64,000 nt of DNA from Lacisediminihabitans sp040549525 (GCF_040549525.1 NZ_JBEPTM010000002.1:62001-126000), one strand, 5' to 3'. Positions 42,461 through 51,518 are shown, numbered from the stretch's first letter. Translations and numbers: made by a program. Notes: generated from the sequence alone by a model not told the origin.

Positions 42461-43138
42461 TCAGGGCTCGAAGCGGTAGCCGAGCCCGCGAACGGTCAGC
42501 AGCATCCTCGGGTCGGAGGGCTCCTTCTCGATCTTCGACCGGATGCGCTTGATGTGCACGTCGAGCGTCTTGGTGTCGCCGAAGTAGTCCGAGCCCCACA
42601 CACGGTCGATCAGCTGGCCGCGGGTGAGCACCCGGCCGGAGTTGCGCAGAAGCACCTCGAGAAGCTCGTATTCCTTCAGCGGCATGGCCGTGTCCACTCC
42701 GCGAACGGCGACGGTGTGGCGGTCGACATCCATGCGGACGTCGCCGGACTCGAGGATGGCGGTGTCGTCTTCGTCGGTCTCAACCCGGCGTCGCATGACG
42801 GCCCGGATGCGCGCGAGAAGCTCGCGGGTGGAGTACGGCTTGGTGACGTAGTCGTCGGCACCGAGCTCGAGGCCGACCACCACATCCACTTCACTGTCCT
42901 TCGCGGTGAGCATGATGATCGGCACCTGGGATCGAGTGCGGATCTCGCGGCACACCTCAGTGCCAGCGATGCCGGGAAGCATGAGGTCGAGCAGGATGAG
43001 GTCGGCTCCGGCGCGGTCGAACTCCGCGAGGGCGGAGATGCCGTCGGCTGCGATGGAGGTCTCGTAGCCCTCACGACCGAGCAGGAAGGCGAGGGGCTCG
43101 CTCAGGGAGGGTTCGTCTTCGACGATCAGGATGCGCAA
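42461..43138 (-). CDS. regX3: RegX3-type response regulator
   Basis: 225 residues. The receiver domain has E7/D8 acid residues, phospho-acceptor D51 (LILLDLMLPG), MLTAKD and YVTKPY; the winged helix has PLKEYELLEVLLRNSGRVLTRGQL and HIKRIRSKIE. The start is TTG 43138, 1 base after the senX3 stop codon. With SenX3 it would control phosphate starvation genes; PHO-box-like repeats occur before phoU and pstS. Confidence 0.9.
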   Translation of the reverse strand: MRILIVEDEPSLSEPLAFLLGREGYETSIAADGISALAEFDRAGADLILLDLMLPGIAGTEVCREIRTRSQVPIIMLTAKDSEVDVVVGLELGADDYVTKPYSTRELLARIRAVMRRRVETDEDDTAILESGDVRMDVDRHTVAVRGVDTAMPLKEYELLEVLLRNSGRVLTRGQLIDRVWGSDYFGDTKTLDVHIKRIRSKIEKEPSDPRMLLTVRGLGYRFEP

Positions 43139-43139
43139 C

Positions 43140-44291
43140 TTAAGCCTCTTTCAGGGATGCGGTCGTGGCGTGGGACGCTTCGGGCAGGCGGATGGTGAAG
43201 GTCGACCCGTTTCCGGGCTGGGACCAGACGCGGATGTCGCCGCCGTGGTTCTGCACGACGTGCTTGACGATGCTGAGGCCGAGCCCCGAGCCCCCGGTGT
43301 GGCGTGAGCGAGCCGGATCGATGCGGAAGAAGCGCTCGAACACGCGGTCGAGTTCGTCATCCGGAATGCCGATGCCCTGGTCGGTGACGGCGATCTCGAC
43401 GATGCCGTCGGCGTTGCTCACGCCGACGCCCACCCGGGAGCCCTTGGGCGAATACTGGATCGCATTGGCGATGAGGTTGTGCAGGGCGACGGCGAGCAGC
43501 GGTTCGTCGCCGTAGACCTCCGCGCCGGCGTCTCCCCCGCTGACGATGGTGACGCGGCTGGACTCCGCCGCCACCCGGTTCTGGTCGATCGCCAGGGCAA
43601 CCACGTGGTCGATCTCCACGACGTGGGGGCTGGTGAGGGCATCCGCCGCCTGCAAGCGGGAGAGCTCGATGATCTCCTGCGTGATGCGGGCGAGGCGATC
43701 CGCCTCCTTGGTGAGCCTCTTGGCGAAGCGGCGCACCTGGTCCGGATCGTCGGAGGCCGCCTGCAGCGCTTCGGCGAGAAGGCCGACCGCGCCGATCGGG
43801 GTCTTGAGTTCATGGCTGATGTTGGCCACGAAGTCCCGCCGCACCTCGTCGAGGCGATAGGACTCGGTGCGGTCCTCCGCGAGCAGCAGGATGTACCGGG
43901 CGCCCAAGCGGGCGACCCGCACGAAGAGGTAGATGTTCGCGTCGCCGAAGGGACCGCGAGAGAGCTCGAGCTCCTGCGTGATCGGTTCGCCGTATCGACG
44001 GACGCGATCGACGATGGTCACGAGTTCCGGATGCACGAGAGCCTGGTTCCAGACGAGGCCGAAGGCCATCGCCCCCGGGCTTGCCTTCACCACGGTGTTC
44101 GAGGGATCGAGCACGATCCCGGCGGACTCGAGGGCCTCGATCACCTGGTCGACACCGTCGGGCACCGCGGTACTCACCACCGCAACGGCACGCTGGCCGC
44201 GGCGGGCGGAGGCGACGAGCAGCGCCGTGACACCCACACCGACGGCGACACCGAAAGCCAGCGCGAGCGGCACCAGCAGGGCGGAGTCCAT
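43140..44291 (-). CDS. senX3: SenX3-type phosphate sensor kinase
   Basis: 383 residues from ATG 44291; one N-terminal membrane helix (about 5-28), a PAS-like domain (about 48-145), then the dimerisation helix with H160 in NISHELKTP, N box and GGSGLGLSIV lid. This small one-helix-plus-PAS layout is SenX3-like, comparable to PhoR of other bacteria. It is coupled to regX3 (1 base between the genes). It is divergent from phoU, with gpmA nearby, as in mycobacteria. Confidence 0.9.
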   Translation of the reverse strand: MDSALLVPLALAFGVAVGVGVTALLVASARRGQRAVAVVSTAVPDGVDQVIEALESAGIVLDPSNTVVKASPGAMAFGLVWNQALVHPELVTIVDRVRRYGEPITQELELSRGPFGDANIYLFVRVARLGARYILLLAEDRTESYRLDEVRRDFVANISHELKTPIGAVGLLAEALQAASDDPDQVRRFAKRLTKEADRLARITQEIIELSRLQAADALTSPHVVEIDHVVALAIDQNRVAAESSRVTIVSGGDAGAEVYGDEPLLAVALHNLIANAIQYSPKGSRVGVGVSNADGIVEIAVTDQGIGIPDDELDRVFERFFRIDPARSRHTGGSGLGLSIVKHVVQNHGGDIRVWSQPGNGSTFTIRLPEASHATTASLKEA

Positions 44292-44364
44292 AGCCACTAG
44301 ATTAGTTACATCCGGGGGCTCGGCTCGCGCCCGTGTGGTGGCCGGCTCCGGCACTTGGCGTGTT

Positions 44365-44393
44365 GTTCAGGTGCGGTTCCCCCGCTGTTCACC
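44365..44393 (+). promoter_or_regulatory. PHO box upstream of phoU
   Basis: Three 7-base direct repeats with 4-base gaps: GTTCAGG, GTTCCCC, GTTCACC, in exact 11-base steps. The last matches the GTTCACC core of the actinobacterial PHO box. It lies 67 bases before the phoU start and in the shared gap with senX3. Confidence 0.8.
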
Positions 44394-44460
44394 TGCGCGG
44401 GGCAGGGTTGCAGCAGAACTGTGCGGGAATCGAAGACTCGCAGCGAAAGGGACGTGAACG

Positions 44461-45114
44461 ATGCGCGAGGTATTCCAGCAGGAACTGGCGGAGGTGCAGG
44501 AGCGCCTCGTCGAGATCGCCGCCCTCGTGGAGACGTCGATCGACAACGCCACCCGTGCGTTCAACGAATCGAACGTGTCACTCGCCGAGGCCGTCATCGC
44601 CGACGACAGCAAGATCGACGAAGCGGCCATCGCCCTCGACGAACTGGCCATCAACATCCTGGCCCGCCAGCAGCCGGTGGCCCGCGACCTCCGCATTGTC
44701 GTGAGCGCCCTGCGCATCAGCGCCTCGCTCGAGCGCATGGGCGACATGTCGGAGCACATCGCTCAGCTGGCCCGCTACCGCTTTCCCGACAAGGTGGTGC
44801 CGAAGTCCCTGCGCACCACGTTCGCCGAACTCGGCCATCTCGATGTTCAGATCGCGCGCAAGCTCACCCAGTTGCTCCGCACCGAAGACGTGCGCATCGC
44901 CGAAGAGATCCGCAACGACGACGACCGCATCGACGCGCTGCACCTGAGCGTGTTCGACAAGGTGCTCGGCGAGACCTGGAAGGGCGCGGCCGTCGACACT
45001 GTGGATGCCACCCTCGCGTCGCGCTACCACGAACGTTTCGCCGACCACGCGGTCTCGATCGCGAAGAAGGTGCAGTACCTGGCCACCGGCGACTGGGTGG
45101 CCGCGGAACTGTAA
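44461..45114 (+). CDS. phoU: PhoU phosphate regulator
   Basis: 217 residues, all helical, in two PhoU repeats. Each repeat carries the E/D-rich metal-binding pattern: NATRAFNESN then DDSKIDEAAIALDELAINIL, and ISASLERMGDMSEHIAQLARY; the second repeat ends in ASRYHERFADHAVSIAKKVQYL. It normally links the Pst transporter to the SenX3/RegX3 phosphate signal. It lies divergent from senX3, with a PHO box in the gap, and 4.0 kb or more from the pst operon. Confidence 0.93.
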   Translation: MREVFQQELAEVQERLVEIAALVETSIDNATRAFNESNVSLAEAVIADDSKIDEAAIALDELAINILARQQPVARDLRIVVSALRISASLERMGDMSEHIAQLARYRFPDKVVPKSLRTTFAELGHLDVQIARKLTQLLRTEDVRIAEEIRNDDDRIDALHLSVFDKVLGETWKGAAVDTVDATLASRYHERFADHAVSIAKKVQYLATGDWVAAEL

Positions 45115-45128
45115 TCCGCGCTGGCGCG

Positions 45129-45872
45129 CTACTTCTTGCCCTGCGCCGCCACCGCTGCCGCACCCGCGGCCGCAGCCTCGGGGTCGAGGTATTCGCCGGG
45201 CTTCACCGGCGCGAAGGTCTCGTCGAGCGTGTAGACCAGTGGGATGCCGGTCGGGATGTTCAGCTCGGCGATCGCGTCGTCCGCGATGTGGTCGAGGTGC
45301 TTCACCAGCGCGCGAAGAGAGTTGCCGTGCGCGGTGACGAGCACGGTCTTTCCCGCGGCGAGGTCGACCGTGATGTCGGAGTGCCAGTACGGAAGCATCC
45401 GATCGATGACCAGTTTGAGGGATTCGGTTCGCGGCAGGTCGTCGCCGAGGCCGGCGTAACGCGGATCGTGAGCCTGTGAGAATTCGCTGTCGTCGTCGAG
45501 CGGCGGCGGCGGAACATCGAAGGACCGGCGCCAAGTCATGAACTGCTCCTGGCCGTACTCGGCGAGGGTCTGCGCCTTGTCCTTGCCCTGCAGTGCACCA
45601 TAGTGACGCTCGTTGAGGCGCCAGCTGCGCTTCACGTCGATCCAGTCCCGGTCGGCCACATCGAGCGCGATATCGGCGGTGTGGATGGCCCGCTTGAGAA
45701 CGCTCGTGTACTGGATGTCGGGAAGGATGCCGGACTCCGCGAGAAGTTCGCCGGCCCGGCGGGCCTCGGTGCGTCCCACCTCGCTGAGGTCGACATCCAC
45801 CCACCCGGTGAAGAGGTTCTTCTGGTTCCAGTCTGACTGGCCGTGGCGCAGGAGGATGAGCGTGTACGTCAT
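45129..45872 (-). CDS. gpmA: 2,3-bisphosphoglycerate-dependent phosphoglycerate mutase
   Basis: 247 residues, a normal dPGM. The catalytic His is in LRHGQSDWN (RHG, residues 9-11), with the acidic partner in LNERHYGALQG and second His in TAHGNSLRAL. It interconverts 3- and 2-phosphoglycerate in glycolysis. The C terminus ends in an Ala-rich tail. The gene converges with phoU by 14 bases. In mycobacteria gpm1 is also next to senX3-regX3. Confidence 0.96.
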   Translation of the reverse strand: MTYTLILLRHGQSDWNQKNLFTGWVDVDLSEVGRTEARRAGELLAESGILPDIQYTSVLKRAIHTADIALDVADRDWIDVKRSWRLNERHYGALQGKDKAQTLAEYGQEQFMTWRRSFDVPPPPLDDDSEFSQAHDPRYAGLGDDLPRTESLKLVIDRMLPYWHSDITVDLAAGKTVLVTAHGNSLRALVKHLDHIADDAIAELNIPTGIPLVYTLDETFAPVKPGEYLDPEAAAAGAAAVAAQGKK

Positions 45873-45904
45873 GCCTCAACTCTAGCGAGCGGGATAATCG
45901 ACGC

Positions 45905-46690
45905 ATGCCCATCGGTTCGATCACTCGTGGGACCACCGGAACCAATCGGCTCCGCCGTGTCGACCGGTGGATCGCGGAGCTGCCGGCCTTCCGTCGCGCC
46001 GCTGATGCGCTCGTGGTCGACCTCGGCTACGGGGCATCCGCGACCACCACCCTCGAGCTGCACCAGAGGCTCTCCCGAGTGCGGCCGACGGTGGAGGTCG
46101 TCGGCTTCGAGATTGATCCGGCGCGGGTCGCGCTCGCGAGCGTCTCCGCCCGGGCGGGCGTGCGCTTCGCGCTCGGCGGATTCGAGGTGCCGCTGCCCGG
46201 TGGGCGCTCGGCCACGGTGATCCGCGCGCTCAACGTGCTTCGGCAGTACGACGAATCCGAGGTGCTCGCCGCGTGGCGCCTGATGGTGTCGCGCCTCGAG
46301 CCCCTCGGGGTGCTCGTGGAGGGCACCTGCAACGAAGTGGGCCGCGTCGCCAGCTGGGTGGATGTCACGGCCGACGGTCCCCGCACCCTAACGGTGAGCC
46401 TGCGCCTCGCCGACCTCGAACGACCGTCGATCGTGGCGGAGCGACTTCCCAAGGTGCTGATCCATCGCAACGTGCCCGGGGAGGGGGTTCATGCGTTCCT
46501 GCGTGACCTCGATCGGCAGTGGCAGCTCAACGCGGCCCTCTCGGTCTATGGTCCGTCCCAGCGCTGGATCGCCACAGCCCAGGGTCTCGCGGATGCGGGC
46601 TGGCCGGTGCAGGGGGGCCGGTCCCGGTGGAAGCTCGGGGAGCTCACGGTGCTCTGGGAGGCCGTAGCGCCCCAGGGCTTCCTCTGGTGA
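45905..46690 (+). CDS. SAM-dependent methyltransferase-like protein
   Basis: 261 residues. The ADALVVDLGYGASATTT stretch near residue 38 is a Rossmann motif I (DLGxG), VEVVGFEIDPARV is motif II-like and ATVIRALNVLRQYD is motif IV. No substrate-binding signature is recognised. It would act in the cytoplasm. It is divergent from gpmA by 32 bases and converges on the FUSC gene with a 12-base gap, so it is probably a single transcription unit. Confidence 0.78.
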   Translation: MPIGSITRGTTGTNRLRRVDRWIAELPAFRRAADALVVDLGYGASATTTLELHQRLSRVRPTVEVVGFEIDPARVALASVSARAGVRFALGGFEVPLPGGRSATVIRALNVLRQYDESEVLAAWRLMVSRLEPLGVLVEGTCNEVGRVASWVDVTADGPRTLTVSLRLADLERPSIVAERLPKVLIHRNVPGEGVHAFLRDLDRQWQLNAALSVYGPSQRWIATAQGLADAGWPVQGGRSRWKLGELTVLWEAVAPQGFLW

Positions 46691-46702
46691 CCGAGAGGGC
46701 CG

Positions 46703-47797
46703 TCACAGCTCTGGCAGCAGAGCTCGAGCCTTCTCGGCCGGCAGGTCCGCGGCCGTCAGCAGGTCGACGAGCAGGGGTCGCATCATCAGGATCACCACGG
46801 AATCCGTGACGGGCGCACCGGCGACGACGGTGTCGGGGCGGAGCCGTTCGGCGATGGCCACGAGTCCGACCCGCGCCGTGTCGGCGAGCAGAGGGTCGTC
46901 GAGGCTCTGGCCGAGCAACTCCACCGCGGTGCCGAGGCTCGCCATGATCGAGGCGATCCCGGGTCTCTGCTCACCGTCGCGCACCAGGAAGTCGATGCGC
47001 CTGGCGATCACCCGGAGGTTGCGGGTGGCGAGGTCCATGCCGCGGAGCACGCGGGTCTGCGCGAGCAGATCCGGGCGCCGCCGACGCAGGAACGGCGAGA
47101 TCCGGGCGATCGCGGCGGCGGAGTCGAGGGACGCCGCCCAGCCGTCGATGACCGGCTGGGTCGTGCGCAGTCGATCGAGGGCGTGCTCTGCGGAGGGCTC
47201 GTCCGCCCTCTCCAGCGCGACGACCAGGGAATCCAGCGCCTCGTTGAGCGACGCGAAGAGGCGCCGGGCATCCTGACGGGCGAGCCGTCGGGGATCCCGC
47301 GGCACCAGGGCCGTGACGATGAGCGCGACGATCCCCGCGACGATTCCGTCGATGCTGCGCACGAAGGGGCCACCGGCGGGGACGGGCAACAACATGACGA
47401 GCATCGATTGGACGCCTGCCGCGACCGCGAAGGCATTGCTCGGCGAGAGGGCGCGCGCCACGACAAGGGTCAGCATCAGCACGAGCGCGACCTGCCAGAG
47501 CCCCTGACCCACCGTGAGGAGCAACGCTTCGCTGAGCACGATGCCGATGACGATGCCGATCGCCGTCTCGAGCACCCGAACGGGGCGGGCATCCCGCACG
47601 AAGCCGAGGCTCGAGATGGTGACGGTCACCGCGAGCAGCGGCACCGCGTATCCGAGGAGGTAGTGCGCCACCGCGTAGGAGGTCGAGGAAGCGATGACGA
47701 TCTGCAACGCCGGCACGATCGATTCGACCGTTCGCCGGCCCGACGATCGGAGATCGAACACCTGTGGCACGACCGAGCGCACCCTGCCCGCCTGCAT
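46703..47797 (-). CDS. FUSC-family (aromatic-acid exporter-like) membrane protein
   Basis: 364 residues. The first ~160 residues hold four to six hydrophobic segments (for example VLMLTLVVARALSPSN and IDGIVAGIVALIVTALV), followed by a long soluble helical domain of about 200 residues. The YAVPLLAVTVTISSLG and RDARPVRVLETAIGIVIGIVLSE stretches fit the FUSC family. It may export or be an inner-membrane assembly factor; the substrate is unknown. Its neighbour on the same strand downstream is none; upstream lies ygfZ with no overlap. Confidence 0.82.
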   Translation of the reverse strand: MQAGRVRSVVPQVFDLRSSGRRTVESIVPALQIVIASSTSYAVAHYLLGYAVPLLAVTVTISSLGFVRDARPVRVLETAIGIVIGIVLSEALLLTVGQGLWQVALVLMLTLVVARALSPSNAFAVAAGVQSMLVMLLPVPAGGPFVRSIDGIVAGIVALIVTALVPRDPRRLARQDARRLFASLNEALDSLVVALERADEPSAEHALDRLRTTQPVIDGWAASLDSAAAIARISPFLRRRRPDLLAQTRVLRGMDLATRNLRVIARRIDFLVRDGEQRPGIASIMASLGTAVELLGQSLDDPLLADTARVGLVAIAERLRPDTVVAGAPVTDSVVILMMRPLLVDLLTAADLPAEKARALLPEL

Positions 47798-47813
47798 CGT
47801 CAGCGCTCGCTCC

Positions 47814-48917
47814 CTAGCGGGGAATCGCGCCGAGACGGGGAAGCCGTGGCACGTTCGCCGCGGCCCCGGCTTCCGGGGGCACGACGATCTCCTGTGCCGC
47901 AGGCACCAGGATGCCCTCAGACCGCACCGCGAGCTCGGCGAGGGGGTCGGCGGTGCGCTTCACCACGGCGAGCGCGATCGGTCCCAGCTCGAAATGACGG
48001 GCAGCGGATGTCACCGACCCGACAGTCTTCTCGCCGAGAAGCACCTCGTCCCCCGGCGACGGCAGCACGGAGTCCGAGCCGTCGAGATGCAGCATCACGA
48101 GGCGACGCGGGGGGTGCCCGAGGTTGTGGACCTTGGCGACGGTCTCCTGACCGCGGTAGCAGCCCTTGCTGAGGTGCACGGCCGAGCGCAGCCAGTCGAG
48201 CTCATGGGGGATCGTCTTCTCATCGCCCTCGGTCGCCAGCCGTGGCCGCCAGGCCGCGATCCGCAGTGCCTCGAGCGCGAGGAAACCCGCGAGCGGCAGA
48301 TCGAGTCCGGGCAGGGCAGCGCGGGGAATCAGCACCTCGCTGTAGGTCCACTCCTCGGAAGGGTGATGCTCCACAGCGGCATACTGCCAGCCTCCGGCAG
48401 CCACCGCCGACCAGGGATCGATCCAGACCAGTGGCACGCCATTCGGGGAGGCCACCAGGATCTCGGGGGACCCGAGCGTGCCGATGGTGGCGAAGTCGGC
48501 GGTGCGGTCGCGCACCTCCACCCGCAACATGAACACCATCTTCGAGAGCCAGGCGAAGAGCCCCGGCGCTTCTTCCCGTTCCAGCAGCAGCCACAGGTCC
48601 ACGCCGTCGTCGAGCAGCCGCACCGCGTATTCGAGGCGGCCCGTCGCATCCAGGAGCAGCGTCTCGCTCGACTGTCCGGGCTTCAGGTCGGTGACACTCT
48701 GGGAGGTGAGCGAGTTGATCCAGCTGAGACGGTCGACCCCGGAAATGGACAGAACGGCACGGTGGGACAGGTCCACCACGGCCTCGCCCGCGGCGAGCGA
48801 ACGCTGTTCCGCGAGGGGGTTGCCGTAGTGGGCGGCGACGCCGGCGTCGGTCCCGACGCCGTCGACCGCACCCGGGCGTTCGAGCTCACTCAAGGCGGGC
48901 CAGCCGTCCGGAGGCAT
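47814..48917 (-). CDS. ygfZ: YgfZ/GcvT-like folate-binding protein
   Basis: 367 residues with three GcvT-like domains. The motif KGCYRGQE (about residue 268) is the YgfZ signature that includes its conserved Cys. YgfZ uses tetrahydrofolate and supports iron-sulfur enzyme activity. The gene overlaps the nitrobindin gene by 32 bases at its 5' end, so they are translated together. Heme and iron-sulfur proteins being coupled is suggestive, but functional linkage is inference. The start may lie later than 48917. Confidence 0.88.
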   Translation of the reverse strand: MPPDGWPALSELERPGAVDGVGTDAGVAAHYGNPLAEQRSLAAGEAVVDLSHRAVLSISGVDRLSWINSLTSQSVTDLKPGQSSETLLLDATGRLEYAVRLLDDGVDLWLLLEREEAPGLFAWLSKMVFMLRVEVRDRTADFATIGTLGSPEILVASPNGVPLVWIDPWSAVAAGGWQYAAVEHHPSEEWTYSEVLIPRAALPGLDLPLAGFLALEALRIAAWRPRLATEGDEKTIPHELDWLRSAVHLSKGCYRGQETVAKVHNLGHPPRRLVMLHLDGSDSVLPSPGDEVLLGEKTVGSVTSAARHFELGPIALAVVKRTADPLAELAVRSEGILVPAAQEIVVPPEAGAAANVPRLPRLGAIPR

Positions 48918-49482
48918 GGGTGGCGAGCTCCTGTCCGAGCGCGGCGAGATCCCACGCCCAGAGCATGTGATTGTCGACCAGCCCGTAGATGCGGGTCGAG
49001 GCGGTGTGCTCCTTGGAGGTGACGGATCGCATCACGGCATCCGTCGCCAGGTCGATGCGGGGTCCCTTGACCTGCCCGACATACAGTTCGCTCACCCCGC
49101 CGGGATGCAGGATCGACACCTCGATGTCGAACCCGTCGGAGGCGTTGCGCAGCGTCTCGACCGCGCGTGCGGTGGTGAACGGCTGGATGCCGACGCCCTG
49201 GAGCAGTCCGGGACCCGGGTCTCCTTCGGTCGCCTGCCGGCTCAGCCGCCAGTAGCCGGTCTCGGTGGCGAGCGGAGTGAGGTCGTCGTCGAGCAACCAG
49301 GTGTAGGACGTGTAGTTGAGGTGGGGAAGCCCGTCATGGGTGAAGCTCATGCGGTGCCCGAACTCGTAGTTGCGGATCTCTTCCCCGATGGCGTAGTTGA
49401 CCACACCGGTGCCCTCCCACACCCCGATGAGCCACGAGAGGGGTACGAGTTCGGCGGGCAGGTTGACCGGTAGGTCGATCAC
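48886..49482 (-). CDS. Nitrobindin-like heme-binding beta-barrel protein
   Basis: 198 residues. The GVWEGTG motif (about residues 20-26; G-x-W-x-G-x-G of the FABP-like barrel) and the C-terminal DNHMLWAWDL with the likely heme-ligating His are both present, as in actinobacterial nitrobindins. It would bind ferric heme and can react with peroxynitrite or NO-derived species. It overlaps ygfZ by 32 bases. The 36-residue membrane protein is 12 bases upstream on the same strand. Confidence 0.87.
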   Translation of the reverse strand: MIDLPVNLPAELVPLSWLIGVWEGTGVVNYAIGEEIRNYEFGHRMSFTHDGLPHLNYTSYTWLLDDDLTPLATETGYWRLSRQATEGDPGPGLLQGVGIQPFTTARAVETLRNASDGFDIEVSILHPGGVSELYVGQVKGPRIDLATDAVMRSVTSKEHTASTRIYGLVDNHMLWAWDLAALGQELATHASGRLARLE

Positions 49483-49494
49483 AGCGTCCCTCTA

Positions 49495-49605
49495 CTAGCG
49501 CTGGCCGCGAAAGAGGTTGAACAGCACCACCACGGAGACATAGCCGATGGCCAGAGTGGCGAGGATCAGCAGGCCGATGAAGAACAGCTCAAGACCGAGG
49601 TACAT
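49495..49605 (-). CDS. 36-residue single-helix membrane protein
   Basis: A short open frame starts at ATG 49605 and ends at TAG 49495: MYLGLELFFIGLLILATLAI then GYVSVVVLFNLFRGQR. It is one hydrophobic helix with a short basic tail. It lies between two real genes on the same strand, leaving 12 and 9 bases, and the sequence has no stop or bias of a spacer. It has no recognisable family. Below usual gene length limits, it is easily missed. Confidence 0.6.
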   Translation of the reverse strand: MYLGLELFFIGLLILATLAIGYVSVVVLFNLFRGQR

Positions 49606-49614
49606 GGTTCGATT

Positions 49615-49905
49615 CTATCCGGCACTGAGCTGCAGAATGCCCAGCACGAGGGTAGCGACGCCGAGAATGACCACCGAGCCGCCGAGACAGGCCATCATGC
49701 GGTCGACGAGACCCTCTTTCTGCACGATCGCGAGCTGGATGCAGAAGGTGAGCAACACATCGGCGGCGAGCACGAACGGCACCCAGTCGAGGTAGTGCGC
49801 CCGCGGTACGAACAGCCCGATGAGCACGGAGCCCACGACGGCGACGGACCAGACCGGGACGACGCTCGTGAGGGTGAGGCGAGTGGCTGGCTGGTCGGTG
49901 GTCAC
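49615..49905 (-). CDS. Small membrane protein of unknown function
   Basis: 96 residues with three hydrophobic segments (about residues 15-34, 42-60 and 73-92) and a short soluble N terminus. I do not recognise the family. It starts a same-strand series followed by the 36-residue protein, the nitrobindin and ygfZ. It lies divergent from glnR by 78 bases. Function unknown. Confidence 0.7.
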   Translation of the reverse strand: MTTDQPATRLTLTSVVPVWSVAVVGSVLIGLFVPRAHYLDWVPFVLAADVLLTFCIQLAIVQKEGLVDRMMACLGGSVVILGVATLVLGILQLSAG

Positions 49906-49983
49906 CCGCCCAATTCTGCCCTACCCGGGCCTGACGTGGCCTCCGAGTGCCTTTAGACTGTGGTTCGGCACTTGGAGGACTCG

Positions 49984-50676
49984 TTGGCGCAGCTGTTGAT
50001 CCTGACTTCCGCCGTCAACAGCGATGTCTTGCCGGCCCTCGGACTACTCAGTCACCGGACCCGGCAGATTCCCGCCGAGCCGGCGTCGCTCATCACCGCG
50101 CCGAGCTGCGACCTGATCCTCGTGGACGCCCGGCAGGACCTCGCGAGCGCGAAGTCGCTCTGCAAGATCCTCAACACCACGGGTGTCAACGTGCCCCTCA
50201 TGTTGATCCTCACCGAGGGTGGCCTCACGGCCGTCAGCGCGGACTGGGGTGTCGACGACGTGATCCTCGAGACCGCCGGCCCCGCAGAGGTCGATGCCCG
50301 CATCCGTCTCGTGGTGGGTCGCCAGGCCCTCGACAAGACGAGCAACAAGATCCACGCCTCCGGTGTCGTGATCGACGAAGCGAGCTATTCGGCGAAGGTG
50401 CACGGGAGGCCGCTCGACCTCACGTTCAAGGAATTCGAGCTCCTGCGTTTTCTCGCCACGCATCCCTCCCGCGTCTTCACCCGTGAGCAACTGCTCAGCG
50501 AAGTCTGGGGCTACGACTATTTCGGTGGCACCCGCACCGTCGACGTGCATGTGCGGCGACTGCGGGCGAAGCTCGGCGACCTCGAGTCGCTGATCGGCAC
50601 CGTGCGAAACGTGGGGTACCGCTTCAACGTGTATGAAGACGACACCGAACGCCTTGCCCAGTCCGTCAATTCCTGA
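49984..50676 (+). CDS. glnR: GlnR-type orphan OmpR regulator
   Basis: 230 residues from TTG 49984, which has GGAGG at 49974-49978; a GTG at 49960 would lie upstream of it. The receiver-like domain has VDAR with D48 but lacks the full acidic pocket, as in the atypical GlnR. The winged helix has LTFKEFELLRFLATHPSRVFTREQL and DVHVRRLRAKL. GlnR controls nitrogen metabolism genes. It overlaps mshD by 44 bases. In mycobacteria glnR is also next to mshD. Confidence 0.88.
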   Translation: MAQLLILTSAVNSDVLPALGLLSHRTRQIPAEPASLITAPSCDLILVDARQDLASAKSLCKILNTTGVNVPLMLILTEGGLTAVSADWGVDDVILETAGPAEVDARIRLVVGRQALDKTSNKIHASGVVIDEASYSAKVHGRPLDLTFKEFELLRFLATHPSRVFTREQLLSEVWGYDYFGGTRTVDVHVRRLRAKLGDLESLIGTVRNVGYRFNVYEDDTERLAQSVNS

Positions 50677-51454
50677 GTCTCTCGCTCGTCTGATCGAGCG
50701 AGCCAGGGATGCCGACGGCCAGCCGCCCTTCTCCGATGGCGCGCTGGTAGAGCTGCGCACCGGCGCCAAGTCCCTGCTCGAACTCGAGCACGCCGCAGCC
50801 GTCTACTCCGGCACGGAGGCCGAGTTCGTCGTTGACCCCGCTCGGCGCGGTGCAGGAATCGGAACCCGACTGCTTGACCAGCTCCTGGAGCGCTGCGAGC
50901 CCTCCGTCAAGATCTGGGCACACGGCGACCACCCCGCGGCACGCGCCCTCGCGGCCAGCCATGACCTCGTCGCGATGCGGGAACTCCGCCAGTTGCGGAT
51001 GCCGGTTCCCTTTGCGCCGGCAGTCGCCTCGGACTTCGACCGCTTCCGCCCCGGCGTCGACGAGGAGTCCTGGGTCGCGCTCAACGCGAAGGCCTTCGCC
51101 TTCCACCCCGAACAGGGTTCCGTGACGGTTGCCGCGCTCATCGAGCTTGAGGCAGAGCCGTGGTTCGAGGCCGACGACTTCATCGTGAGCCGCGACGGCG
51201 CGGGTCTCGCCGGATACTGCTGGCTGAAGATCGAAGACGGGATCGGCGAGTTCTACGTGGTGGGCGTCGATCCCGACCGGCAGGGCGAGGGGCTCGGCCG
51301 TCGTCTCATGGCCGCCGGCTTCGCGCGACTGGCCGACCGCGGCATCCGCACCGCCGCACTCTACGTGGAGTCCGATAACGTGCCGGCGATAGCGCTGTAC
51401 CGCTCCCTGGGATTCACCGCGCATTCGGTCGACATCCAGTACGCCCGCGCCTGA
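50633..51454 (+). CDS. mshD: Mycothiol synthase
   Basis: 273 residues: two GNAT domains as in MshD. The C-terminal one has an acetyl-CoA loop (QGEGLGRRLMAAGF around residue 220), and the N-terminal one (RRGAGIGTRLLDQLLE near 72). The KAFAFHPEQGSVTV element is typical of MshD. It acetylates desacetylmycothiol, the last step of mycothiol synthesis, and marks the organism as an actinobacterium. It overlaps glnR by 44 bases. Confidence 0.94.
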   Translation: MKTTPNALPSPSIPESLARLIERARDADGQPPFSDGALVELRTGAKSLLELEHAAAVYSGTEAEFVVDPARRGAGIGTRLLDQLLERCEPSVKIWAHGDHPAARALAASHDLVAMRELRQLRMPVPFAPAVASDFDRFRPGVDEESWVALNAKAFAFHPEQGSVTVAALIELEAEPWFEADDFIVSRDGAGLAGYCWLKIEDGIGEFYVVGVDPDRQGEGLGRRLMAAGFARLADRGIRTAALYVESDNVPAIALYRSLGFTAHSVDIQYARA

Positions 51455-51457
51455 GCC

Positions 51458-51475
51458 GTTTACCTGTAGTTAATT
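51458..51475 (+). promoter_or_regulatory. Possible PHO-box half upstream of ppk
   Basis: GTTTACC, 4 bases, then GTTAATT, in an 11-base step; CACC follows. It is weaker than the PHO boxes at 44365 and 54667. It lies 44 bases before the ppk start. Confidence 0.45.
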
Positions 51476-51518
51476 CACCTCGCGATGACGGCAACAGGCG
51501 AAGTGCAATGATTTAGGT

